Made by a program: the position numbers and the translations under genes. Below, in pieces: positions 16,663 to 24,118 of a DNA stretch of 64,000 bases; the stretch's first letter is position 1, and each line of letters starts with the position of its first letter. The notes beneath the pieces were generated by a model. The model was not told the DNA's origin and did no database searches. It was given only the letters and a program-made list of their open reading frames with translations. The stretch is from VAXT01 sp963774625 (GTDB lineage: Bacteria; Actinomycetota; Thermoleophilia; Gaiellales; Gaiellaceae): positions 1,364,001 to 1,428,000 of the forward strand of contig CAVZFQ010000013.1 in NCBI GenBank assembly GCA_963774625.1, read 5' to 3'.

Positions 16663-18087
16663 CCGGCGAGCTCGAGCGCTCAGGCGCCGGCCTGCATGCT
16701 TTGCGAGCTTCCCCGGGCAGAGGCCCCGGACTGGGTTCGAGCCTGGCTCGGCCGCGGACTCGGCGGGATCGTGCTGTTCGCGGACAACGTCGCGCGACCG
16801 CGTCGCAGGCCGCCGCGCTCACCGCTGCGTTGCGGGCCGAGCGTGCCGGAGCTCGTCGTCGCGATCGACGAGGAGGGCGGCGACGTCACGCGCCTCGAGG
16901 CTGCGAGCGGCAGCTCGTACCCGGGCAACCTCGCCCTCGGCGTCGTCGACGACACGGAGCTGACGCGAGGGCGTCGCGGCCGCGATCGCCGCGGAGCTGA
17001 CGGGGATCGGCGTGACGATGAACCTCGCCCCGGTCGCGGACGTCAACTCGAATCCGCGCAACCCCGTCATCGGCGTCCGCTCGTTCGGCTCGGAGCCGGA
17101 CCTCGTCGCGCGCCACGTCGCCGCCTTCGTCACGGGCACACAGCGCGTCGGCGTCGCCGCGTGCGCAAAGCACTTTCCCGGTCACGGCGACACGGCCGTC
17201 GACTCGCATCTCGAGCTTCCGACCGCCGCGGGCGACCTCCGAGAGGCGCTGCTTCCCTTCCGGGCGGCGATCGAGGCGGGCGTCGGGCCGTCATGACCGG
17301 GCATCTCCTCGTTCCCGAGCTCGACGACGTCCCGGCCACGCTCAGCCCGCGGATCGTCTCGGGCGTCCTGCGCGAGGAGCTCGGGTTCGACGGGCCTGGT
17401 GCTCAGCGACGCGCTCGAGATGCGCGCAATCTCAGGGACCGCAGGCATCGTGGAAGGGGCACTGAAAGCGCTCGAGGCAGGCGTCGACGCGCTCTGCCTG
17501 GGCCGAGTGCAGGGCGAAGACGTGGTCGAGGGCGTCCACCAGGCGGTCGTCGAGGCCGTGCTCTCGGGCCGCATCAGCGCTGATCGGGTTGCGGAGGCTG
17601 CCGAACGGATCGGGCGCGCCGCTCAGGGCGCGCCGGTTCTGGCCGAGCCGGACCGCGCGCTCGGGATCGAGGCCGCGCGCCGCGCGCTTCGCGTTGGAGG
17701 CGACGTTGCGCTCGAGTCGGCGCCTCTGGTCGTCGAGCTACAGCCTGAGCCGTCGATCGCCGCCGGCCCGGGCGGCCATGGCCTTGGCGCAGCCCTCAGC
17801 CGGCGGGTGCCCGATACGGACGTGATCGTGCTGGACGGCTCTCCGAGCTGTTGACCCCCCGCACGACCGACAGCTCATCCTCGTCGTGCGCGACGCCGCC
17901 CGACACGAGTGGCAGCAACGAGCGGCAACGGCGTTCGGAGAGCGTCCGAGTGCGGTGGTCGTCGAGACCGGCCTGCCCGGCTGGCTGCCGATCGGCGTAT
18001 CGGGGTGGATCGAGACGAACGGCGCCGGGCGAGTCAACCTCGAGGCCGCAGCCGAGGTGCTCGCCCCCGACGCAGTCCGCGAGTTAG
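16659..18087 (+). CDS. nagZ: Glycoside hydrolase family 3 beta-N-acetylhexosaminidase (NagZ-like), frameshifted
   Basis: NagZ-type enzymes release GlcNAc from GlcNAc-anhydroMurNAc or chitobiose inside the cell. Across frames: LGGIVLFADNV, ELVVAIDEEGGDVTRLEA, GVTMNLAPVADVNSNPRNPVIG, CAKHFPGHGDTAVDSH (the NagZ signature with the catalytic His-Asp dyad), MTGHLLVPELD, and GVLREELGFDGLVLSDALEMRA with the nucleophile Asp. A C-terminal extension to about 18080 resembles a GH3 C domain. No signal peptide is seen, so it is probably cytoplasmic and acts on imported sugars. Frame changes occur near 16690, 16800, 16965, 17290, 17395 and 17850. The end is uncertain; a TAG at 18085-18087 is possible and would abut the convergent sigma gene. 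Confidence 0.87.
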
Positions 18088-19109
18088 GCGGCCAGCGGGA
18101 GCTCGGCGGCGTCGCCCAGCTCGTCGGCGAGCTGCTCCAGCGCGTCGGCCTCGAGCTGACGCACACGCTCGCGCGAGATGCCGAGCTCCTTGCCGATCGA
18201 CTCCAGTGGCTGCGGATCCCCGTCGAGGCCGAAGCGGAGCTCGATCACGCGGCGCTCGCGCTCCGGCAGGCTCGCCACCGAGTGGCGAATTCCCAGACGC
18301 TCGAGCGACTCGAATGCCTCTTCGGCGGGATCGTCGGCGCTCGGGTCGCGGAAGAGGTCTCCGAGCTCGCCCTCGTCCTCGGCGCCGACGGTCTGATTCA
18401 GAGACACCCGCGCCTCGGCCACATCGAGGGCCTCGTCGACATGTTCCTTCGAGAGGCTCGTCGCCTCGGCCAACTCCTCGCGCGTAGGCTCGCGGCCAAG
18501 CCGGGTCTCCAGCTGCCTGCGCGCCCGCGACAGCTTCACGCGGCGCTCCTCGACGTGCGACGGCACTCGGATCGTCCTCGACTGACCCGCGATCGCGCGC
18601 TGGCAGGCCTGCCGGATCCACCAGGTGGCGTAGGTCGAGAACTTGAATCCGCGCCGCCAGTCGAACTTCTCGACTGCGCGGTTCAGCCCGATGACGCCGT
18701 CCTGGACCAGGTCGAGCAGAGGGACGTCGTGTCCCTGGTAGCGCTTCGCGATCGAGATCACGAGCCGGAGGTTGGAGTTGATCATCCGCTCCTTGGCCGC
18801 GGCGTCTCCGCGCTCGATCTGCTTGGCCAGCGCGACCTCTTCGGCGGCGGTGAGCAGCGGATAGCGACCGGCCCTGTTCATGAACAGGGTCAGTGCGTCG
18901 GTCGAGCTGGATTCCTGGCGCGTCTCAGCGCGTACGGGCGCGAGGACGTCGATCTCACGCGCCTCGAGCTCAGCGCGCAGCGCGACGAGCTCGTCGTCGT
19001 CGAGATCGTGCTCGGCCGCGAAGGCCTCGAGCGCGCTCTCCTCGATAGAGCCGCGCTCCTCCGCGTCGGCGAGGAAGGCCTGGATTGGCTCTTCGATGAT
19101 CGTGGTCAA
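18084..19109 (-). CDS. RNA polymerase sigma factor, sigma-70 group 1/2 (SigA/RpoD-like)
   Basis: A 341-residue primary-type sigma factor. Regions: 1.2 (TDALTLFMNRAGRYPLLTAAEEVALAKQIERGD), 2 with the RpoD box NSNLRLVISIAKRYQG and DLVQDGVIGLNRAVEKFDWRRGFKFSTYATWWIRQA, region 3 (HVEERRVKLSRARRQLETRLGREPTREELAE), and region 4 (LPERERRVIELRFGLDG, helix-turn-helix IGKELGISRERVRQLEADAL). Region 1.1 is short and acidic. It could be the housekeeping factor or a SigB/HrdB-like paralogue. Its TTG start at 19109 overlaps the rpmE stop (TTGA), so it is translated behind ribosomal protein L31. Confidence 0.93.
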   Translation of the reverse strand: MTTIIEEPIQAFLADAEERGSIEESALEAFAAEHDLDDDELVALRAELEAREIDVLAPVRAETRQESSSTDALTLFMNRAGRYPLLTAAEEVALAKQIERGDAAAKERMINSNLRLVISIAKRYQGHDVPLLDLVQDGVIGLNRAVEKFDWRRGFKFSTYATWWIRQACQRAIAGQSRTIRVPSHVEERRVKLSRARRQLETRLGREPTREELAEATSLSKEHVDEALDVAEARVSLNQTVGAEDEGELGDLFRDPSADDPAEEAFESLERLGIRHSVASLPERERRVIELRFGLDGDPQPLESIGKELGISRERVRQLEADALEQLADELGDAAELPLAA

Positions 19110-19327
19110 ATTGCTCCTCTCTTTCTTTCAGCGAGCTGCCGGCGCTGCTCGAAGCGCTCGATGCGGCTGCCGCTGGCGACGGCGCGCTCGACGCCCGTGT
19201 AGGCGGGATGGCAGCTCAGGCAGGTGTCGACGACCAGCTCGCTCCGGGTCGAGCGAGTGGTGAATGTGTTGCCGCACGACGTGCAGCGGACAGCTGTGAG
19301 CGTGAGCTCAGGGTGGTTGGTCTTCAT
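19106..19327 (-). CDS. rpmE: 50S ribosomal protein L31 (zinc-binding form)
   Basis: A 73-residue L31. It keeps the N-terminal HPELTLTAVRCTSCGNTFTTRS and the second pair LVVDTCLSCHPAYTG, so it is the C+ form with four zinc-ligand cysteines. ATG 19327 follows AGAAGGAG with good spacing. It leads a two-gene unit with the sigma factor. A ribosomal protein gene leading a primary-type sigma gene suggests growth-rate control of both. The 175-base gap upstream (19328-19502) separates it from a divergent membrane protein and must carry both promoters. Confidence 0.95.
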   Translation of the reverse strand: MKTNHPELTLTAVRCTSCGNTFTTRSTRSELVVDTCLSCHPAYTGVERAVASGSRIERFEQRRQLAERKRGAI

Positions 19328-19502
19328 CGAAAACTCCTTCTCTTGAGGCGGGGCGCGTACGCAAAAACCGACTCGCGCCGCCTACAAATAAGAACGCTCC
19401 GGGGTGCCGGGTATTCCCCTGCACGAGGGGCTACACGGACGTTGCGCAAACCTTGCACCCGAGATTGTGGGCACGTACGCTCGCGCCGAACCGAGGAGCG
19501 CG

Positions 19503-20201
19503 ATGCTCGCAGTTTCGGACACACGTCACTTCCGGAGGCTCGTTGCCGGGATCTGCCTAATCGCGGCACCAGCCGTGCTGCTGGTCGGGGCCGTCGTCCA
19601 CCCTCAGGTCGGGGACACGGGCGCCGCGCACCTCGCCGTCGTCGCCGAAAGCCCCGACCGCTACTACGCGGCCCACGCAATCATCCTCGCCGGGCTCGTG
19701 CTCTTCCTTCCCGCCGTCCTCGGCCTCATGCATCTGCTCCGGGAGAGTGCGACGGCTTTCGGTCACGTGGGCGGCGGCCTCGCGATGATCGGGCTCTTCG
19801 GGGCGACGGCGGTCGTTGCGGTTGACGGCATCGCCGTCTCCCAGATGGGCCAGCCGGAAGCGAGCGCAGAGGAGATGGCGGCGCTGCTCGACCGAATCAA
19901 GGAGTCGGCCGGCTTGCGCGCCGTCGCCGTCGTCGGCGCGGTTGCGTTCCTACTCGGCGTGCTACTGCTCGCGTACGGTCTCTGGCGTGCCAGAGCGGTG
20001 CAGCCGTGGATGGCGGGCGGAATCGCAGCGGCCGCGATCGTCGTCTTCATCGGTCAGGTGACCGACAACCGTTTCATCTTCGTGATCGCGTTCGCGATCT
20101 ACCTCGTCGCTTTGGGGGCGCTCGGCTGGAGGATCCTGACCGAGTCGGACGAGGAATGGGCGCGCGATCCGGCACGACGAGGAACAGTTTCAGCCGCCTA
20201 A
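19503..20201 (+). CDS. Six-helix membrane protein, function unknown
   Basis: A 232-residue integral membrane protein. Hydrophobic segments lie at about residues 12-32, 55-75, 88-108, 140-160, 168-190 and 193-215. A soluble loop rich in Glu (QPEASAEEMAALLDRIKES) follows the third helix. The overall plan recalls the DUF4386-type small actinobacterial membrane proteins, but the match is loose. The start is ATG 19503, after CGAGGAG; the longer in-frame ORF opening at 19404 has no RBS. It stands alone between divergent rpmE and tRNA-Ala. Confidence 0.65.
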   Translation: MLAVSDTRHFRRLVAGICLIAAPAVLLVGAVVHPQVGDTGAAHLAVVAESPDRYYAAHAIILAGLVLFLPAVLGLMHLLRESATAFGHVGGGLAMIGLFGATAVVAVDGIAVSQMGQPEASAEEMAALLDRIKESAGLRAVAVVGAVAFLLGVLLLAYGLWRARAVQPWMAGGIAAAAIVVFIGQVTDNRFIFVIAFAIYLVALGALGWRILTESDEEWARDPARRGTVSAA

Positions 20202-20241
20202 AGGCTCGTCACAACGGCGGTTTTGGCAGTGTCGGAAAAAG

Positions 20242-20314
20242 TGGAGCGTACCGGGATCGAACCGGTGACCTCCGCCTTGCAAAGGCGGCGCTCTCCCAGC
20301 TGAGCTAACGCCCC
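20242..20314 (-). tRNA. tRNA-Ala (anticodon TGC)
   Basis: The minus strand gives a full cloverleaf of 73 bases. The acceptor stem GGGGCGT pairs with ACGCTCC and includes the G3:U70 pair that identifies alanine tRNA. The anticodon arm is CCGCC-TTTGCAA-GGCGG with anticodon TGC. The T arm holds GGTTCGATCC, and the discriminator is A73. CCA is not encoded (ACTTTTTCC follows, with a T run that may end transcription). Confidence 0.97.
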
Positions 20315-20350
20315 GTGACGCCTAAGCGTAGCGGGGAAGCGGGTCGGCGC

Positions 20351-20593
20351 TTACGCCGCCCGCTCCAGGCGCTCTTCGAGACGAGCCCGCTTGATGATGC
20401 GGTCGCGATCGCCGAAGCGTTGCCGCACGCGTGCCTCGCGATGCTCGATCCAGAGGGTCGCGATCTGGGCTTCGAGCTCCTTGAGCTCGGCCGCAAGCAC
20501 GACGTCATGACCTTTCGCAAGTTCGTGGTACAGCTCACCGCGCCGCTCGGTGGCGCGCTCGATTTCGAGCTTGATGTCTTGGATTGTTCTCAC
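20351..20593 (-). CDS. Small coiled-coil protein, function unknown
   Basis: An 80-residue, highly charged, all-helical protein (VRTIQDIKLEIERATERRGEL to RARLEERLERAA). Heptad-like spacing of Leu and Ile across residues 5-60 predicts a coiled coil. The start is taken as the GTG at 20593; a TTG at 20647 would add 18 residues (MELTGRWNVRRRFDVYID) that overlap the upstream microprotein stop. Neither start has a clear RBS. It is the last gene of the leftward set and ends 37 bases before tRNA-Ala. No function can be assigned. Confidence 0.55.
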   Translation of the reverse strand: MRTIQDIKLEIERATERRGELYHELAKGHDVVLAAELKELEAQIATLWIEHREARVRQRFGDRDRIIKRARLEERLERAA

Positions 20594-20637
20594 GTCTATG
20601 TAAACGTCGAAGCGCCGGCGGACATTCCAGCGGCCTG

Positions 20638-20727
20638 TCAGCTCCAACGGCCGAAGAAGAAGAGGAGCAGAACCCCCGCGCCCACGAGGCCGGCCACGAT
20701 CGCGACCACGTTGAGGAACGTGACCAC
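20638..20727 (-). CDS. 29-residue single-helix membrane peptide
   Basis: An ORF of 29 codons, GTG 20727 to TGA 20638. It starts MVTFLNVVAIVAG and ends LLLFFFGRWS, forming one 20-residue hydrophobic helix with a short Arg-Trp tail. It begins only four bases after the stop of the zincin gene, so it is probably translated by termination-reinitiation. It follows a rhomboid protease and a zincin in the same operon. A microprotein of this size cannot be proven from sequence alone. The clean hydrophobic helix and tight coupling are the support. Confidence 0.5.
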   Translation of the reverse strand: MVTFLNVVAIVAGLVGAGVLLLFFFGRWS

Positions 20728-20731
20728 TACT

Positions 20732-21064
20732 CTACTCGTAGCCGAGCTCGCCGATGCGGGTCTCGTCGATCCCGAAGTAGTGCGCGAGCTCGTGCAGCAC
20801 GGTGATGCGAATCTGCTGCCGGAGCTCCTCGGGATCGGGGAACGACTCTTCCAGCGGTAGGCGGTAGATGGTGATCGTCGCCGGCGGGTTCGGCCCGAAG
20901 GACGATCGCTCCGTGCGCGGCACTCCGTGGAATGTGCCGAACAACCCCAGGTCGCCAGGATGCTCGTCCTCGACCACGACGGCGAGGTTCTCGAGGCCGC
21001 GCGCGAGCTCGGGAGGCACCGAGTCGAGCGCCGCCCGCACCTCTTCCTCGAAATCGACGGCCAT
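20732..21064 (-). CDS. Small zincin-like metallopeptidase (HExxH)
   Basis: A 110-residue protein of the small metallopeptidase group related to MMP-like zincins. The motif HELAHYFGIDETRIGEL near the C-terminus gives two His ligands and the catalytic Glu, with a downstream acidic residue as the likely third ligand. The N-terminal half (FEEEVRAALDSVPPELARGLENLAVVVED) is the conserved helix-strand part. No signal peptide or membrane helix is present, so it acts in the cytoplasm. ATG 21064 overlaps the rhomboid stop (TGATG). The substrate is unknown. Confidence 0.82.
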   Translation of the reverse strand: MAVDFEEEVRAALDSVPPELARGLENLAVVVEDEHPGDLGLFGTFHGVPRTERSSFGPNPPATITIYRLPLEESFPDPEELRQQIRITVLHELAHYFGIDETRIGELGYE

Positions 21065-21756
21065 CAGTACCTGGGGCGAAGCGGTCGCCCTCCGGCCGCG
21101 AACAGGTAGACGGTCGCCATCCCGAAGAGGAAGCCGCCGACATGCGCGAAAAAGGCCACGCCGCCTCCGGCCTCCGGCTCGGTGAGCGAGATTCCGCCGG
21201 ACCAGAGCTGGAACAGGAACCAGAACCCGAGGAAGAGGAATGCCGGCACCTCGATCAGGAAGAAGACGACGATCGTCAGCACTCGGGCCGTTGGCAGGAG
21301 CAGCAGATAGGCGCCGAGCACGCCCGACACGGCCCCGCTCGCGCCGAGGTTCGGAATGGCCGTGTCGGCACCCGACGTGGTTGAGAGCGTGACGATCGTC
21401 TGCAGCGCCGTCGCGGCGAACCCCGCGCCGAAGTAGAAGAGCAAGTAGCGGATCTTCCCGAGCGCGTCCTCGACGTTGTTGCCGAAGATCCAGAGGAAGA
21501 GCATGTTCCCGATCAGGTGCAGCCAGCTTCCGTGCATGAACATCGAAGTGACGGCGGTCACCGGCCAGTCTTCTCCGGTCGCCGTCCCGGGCGGGCAGGT
21601 ATCCGTCACCTCGCACGGCTGGTAGGCGAGCTCCATTGCAGAGCCTTCGAGGTCGGGGAGCTGGTAGAAGATCCAGACGGCGACGTTGACCGCGACGAGG
21701 AGCAACGTGACGATCGGGAAGTGCCGGGTCGGGACGTTGTCCTTGAGCGGAAGCAC
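21064..21756 (-). CDS. Rhomboid-family intramembrane serine protease
   Basis: A 230-residue polytopic protein. It starts VLPLKDNVPTRHFPIVTLLLVAVNVAVW and has the rhomboid HGSWLHLIGNMLFLWIFG segment (conserved His and Asn). The catalytic Ser is in LGASGAVSGVLGAYLLL and the catalytic His in AFFAHVGGFLFGM. A periplasmic loop with two Cys (PCEVTDTCPPGT) follows helix 1. It cleaves membrane proteins within the bilayer. The GTG at 21756 overlaps the last base of the ornithine carbamoyltransferase stop (TAGTG). The downstream zincin and microprotein may be functional partners. Confidence 0.92.
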   Translation of the reverse strand: MLPLKDNVPTRHFPIVTLLLVAVNVAVWIFYQLPDLEGSAMELAYQPCEVTDTCPPGTATGEDWPVTAVTSMFMHGSWLHLIGNMLFLWIFGNNVEDALGKIRYLLFYFGAGFAATALQTIVTLSTTSGADTAIPNLGASGAVSGVLGAYLLLLPTARVLTIVVFFLIEVPAFLFLGFWFLFQLWSGGISLTEPEAGGGVAFFAHVGGFLFGMATVYLFAAGGRPLRPRY

Positions 21757-22716
21757 TAACGAATGGTGAGCGCCATCAGAGCCTTCTGCGCGTGCAGCCG
21801 GTTCTCCGCCTGGTCCCATACCGCCGACTGCGGCCCGTAGAGCACGTCCTCGGTGATCTCCTCGCCGTAGTGCGCCGGTAGGCAGTGCAGGACGATGGCG
21901 TCGTCCGCGGCGAGTTGCAAGAGGTCGCTGTCGATGCGGTAGTCGGCCAGGTCGCTCCGCCGCTTCTCCGCTTCGTCTTCCTGGCCCATGCTCGTCCAGA
22001 CATCCGTGTAGACGAGCGTCGGCGTCGCGCGCAGCCTCCTGCGGGTCGGACACGAGCTCCACGGTGCCGCCCATCTGCACGGCGGCGCGGCGCGCGGCGG
22101 TGACCGCGGTGCCGTCGGGCTCGTAGCCCGGCGGCGTCGCCGCGACGAAGCGCATCCCGAAACGAGCCGCTCCGACCATCAGCGAGACGCACACGTTGTT
22201 GCCGTCGCCGAGATAGGCCAGGCGGGTCCCGGAGAGACGGCCCAGCTGCTCGCGGATCGTCATCAGGTCGGCGAGCGCCTGGCACGGGTGCGCGTAGTCC
22301 GTGAGCCCGTTGATCACGGGGATGTCGGCGGCCTCCGCCAACTGCTCGACGTCGTCCTGCTCGAAGGTGCGGATCATGATCCCGTCGAGGTAGCGCGACA
22401 GGACGGTGCCGGTGTCGCGGATCGTCTCGCCTCGCCCCAGCTGGAGGTCGTTGGCCGCGAGGTAGAGGCCGTGGCCGCCGAGCTGGGCGATTCCGACCTC
22501 GAACGAGACGCGCGTCCGCGTCGACGGCTTCTGGAAGATCATCCCCAGCGTGCGGCCGGGGAGGAGCTCGTGCGGCTCGCGGGCCTGCTGCGCCGCCTTG
22601 AGCGTGTCGGCGGCGTCGAGCACCGCCTTCAGCTCGTCGGAGCTCCAGCTGCCGATGCGCGTGAAGTCGCGGCCCTTCAGGTGTTGCGGAACCTCGATCA
22701 TCGCGCGAGGGCGCAT
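21756..22716 (-). CDS. argF: Ornithine carbamoyltransferase, one frameshift
   Basis: The enzyme transfers carbamoyl phosphate to ornithine to give citrulline, or runs backward in arginine breakdown. It has the carbamoyl-phosphate site FQKPSTRTRVSFEVG, DYAHPCQALADLMT, the ornithine loop YTDVWTSMGQEDE, and HCLPAHYGEEI. A break near 22020 (GACGCCGACG CTCGTC) shifts the second half by one base; corrected length is about 320 residues. Two starts are possible, ATG 22716 or ATG 22701 (MIEVPQHLKGRDF). No other arginine-synthesis genes are near, but carbamate kinase lies 4 kb upstream on the same strand. A catabolic role is therefore possible. Confidence 0.9.
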
Positions 22717-22745
22717 GCTAGCGGGATCGAACTCGGCGGCCTCGC

Positions 22746-23315
22746 CTATGGAGCGGCGGCTTCGAACCCTGCCTCGTCGAGCAGGGCGCGCAGGCGTTGC
22801 AGGCCGGTGAACATCCGGCTCTTGATCGTGCCGAGCGGCTCGCCCAGCCGTTCGGCGAGCTCGGACTGCGTGTAGCCGCCGTAGTACGCGAGCTCGATCG
22901 CCTGGCGCTGGTCGGGCGGGAGCTGGCGGAGCGCATCCTGGACGACCTCGCGCTTCGAGCGCCGTTCGACATCTTCGTCCGCTCCGGGCCCGGCCGGCAC
23001 CGGCGCCGCCTCTTCCGGCTCGGTGCGCCGGCGCTCCTCGCGGCGGACGAGATCGACGGCTCGGCGGTGCACGAAGGTCAGCACCCAGGTGCTCGCCTTC
23101 GCGCGATCGGGCTGGAAGCTCTCGGCCGAGCGCCAGACGTTCAGGAAGGCATCCTGAACCGCGTCTTCCGCTAGGGCCGGGTCTCGGAGCACCCGCAGCG
23201 CCAGGCCGTACGCCATGCGGCCGAAGCGATCGTAGAGCTCGGCGAGCGCCGCTTCGTCGGAGCGGGCGACGGCGTCGAGCAGCGCCTCGTCTGAAAGCTG
23301 TGCGGCAGTGGTCAC
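22746..23315 (-). CDS. ECF RNA polymerase sigma factor (SigK/RpoE-like)
   Basis: A 189-residue extracytoplasmic-function sigma factor. Sigma2 (ALAELYDRFGRMAYGLALRVLRDPALAEDAVQDAFLNVWR, then STWVLTFVHRRAVDLVRR) is joined by an acidic linker to sigma4 (LRQLPPDQRQAIELAYYGGYTQSELAERLGEPLGTIKSRM). Region 4 and the linker resemble the SigK/ECF19 type that pairs with RskA. The start is GTG 23315; longer ORFs upstream lack sense. The anti-sigma gene lies just upstream on the same strand, 67 bases away, the reverse of the common sigma-then-anti-sigma order. Confidence 0.92.
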   Translation of the reverse strand: MTTAAQLSDEALLDAVARSDEAALAELYDRFGRMAYGLALRVLRDPALAEDAVQDAFLNVWRSAESFQPDRAKASTWVLTFVHRRAVDLVRREERRRTEPEEAAPVPAGPGADEDVERRSKREVVQDALRQLPPDQRQAIELAYYGGYTQSELAERLGEPLGTIKSRMFTGLQRLRALLDEAGFEAAAP

Positions 23316-23382
23316 GTGCTCAGGTGTCCTGGCTTTTCTCCTGGCGCCAACGGCGACTGCGAGCTCGGCCGTGCACACGAGC

Positions 23383-24081
23383 TCACACCGCCTCCGAGCG
23401 CACCAGCAGCGGGCCGGTGGGTTGGTCGACGCCGCCCTTGGGCTCCAGGGTGACCGCGACTTGCGCGCCCCTGGGCACGTCTCGCTCGAGGAGCACCGGC
23501 GGGCAGCCGCCCCCGCCACGGAAGAGGCCGGCAGGGCGCGGTGTCTCGCCCTCGATCACCCAGGCCTCGTACGTCTTGTCTTTCGGAGCGGGCTGCAGAC
23601 CGCAGACGACGAGGGCAGCCTCACCGTCGGGTGCCACGAGCAGCCCGCCCTCGGCGTCGGCGAGCTGGGTCACCTCTGCGCCGCCGCCCAGGAGCTGAAG
23701 CGCGCGGGCGTACCCGGCATTCGCGCTCCGCTCGCGGTCGAGGTCGCGAGAAAGGGAGGTCGCCCAGAGACCCACGCCGATCGCCACCACAGCGGCCGCC
23801 GCCGCTGCGGCGACGGTGGCCGGGAAGAGCCAGCGGCGCCGCGGGAACTGAATCACCTTGCCGTTCTCGGACCGGGCCGCCTCCAGGATCCGTTCGCGCA
23901 AGCTCCGGCGGGGGTTCCGCGCTTTCCGCGTAGGCCAGCGCCAGCGTCGCTTCCTGCAGCTCCCCAGCTGCGCTCGGCAGTCGGCGCACTCGTCGAGATG
24001 GCGCTCGAACGCCGCCCGCTCGTGATCGTCGAGCGCGTCGAGCGCGTACGGGGCGACTAGGTCGTGTGGCTCCTGGCTCAA
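23383..24081 (-). CDS. RskA-like membrane anti-sigma factor with zf-HC2 motif, two compensating frameshifts
   Basis: A 232-residue protein. It opens with the zinc anti-sigma motif (ERHLDECADCRAQL, HxxxCxxC). One membrane helix lies at about residues 86-107 (LFPATVAAAAAAAVVAIGVGL). The extracytoplasmic RskA domain (YEAWVIEGETPRPAGLFRG) binds or senses outside signals. It would hold the ECF sigma at the membrane. Between about 23980 and 23895 the current frame reads an Arg/Trp-rich stretch. The other frame gives ELQEATLALAYAESAEPPPEL, which fits the family. Two opposite one-base errors therefore probably leave length intact but corrupt about 25 residues. The TTG at 24081 is the likely start. 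Confidence 0.87.
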   Translation of the reverse strand: MSQEPHDLVAPYALDALDDHERAAFERHLDECADCRAQLGSCRKRRWRWPTRKARNPRRSLRERILEAARSENGKVIQFPRRRWLFPATVAAAAAAAVVAIGVGLWATSLSRDLDRERSANAGYARALQLLGGGAEVTQLADAEGGLLVAPDGEAALVVCGLQPAPKDKTYEAWVIEGETPRPAGLFRGGGGCPPVLLERDVPRGAQVAVTLEPKGGVDQPTGPLLVRSEAV

Positions 24082-24118
24082 TCAGCGGGCTCCCGGGCGC
24101 GAATGCTAGGCGGAGAAG

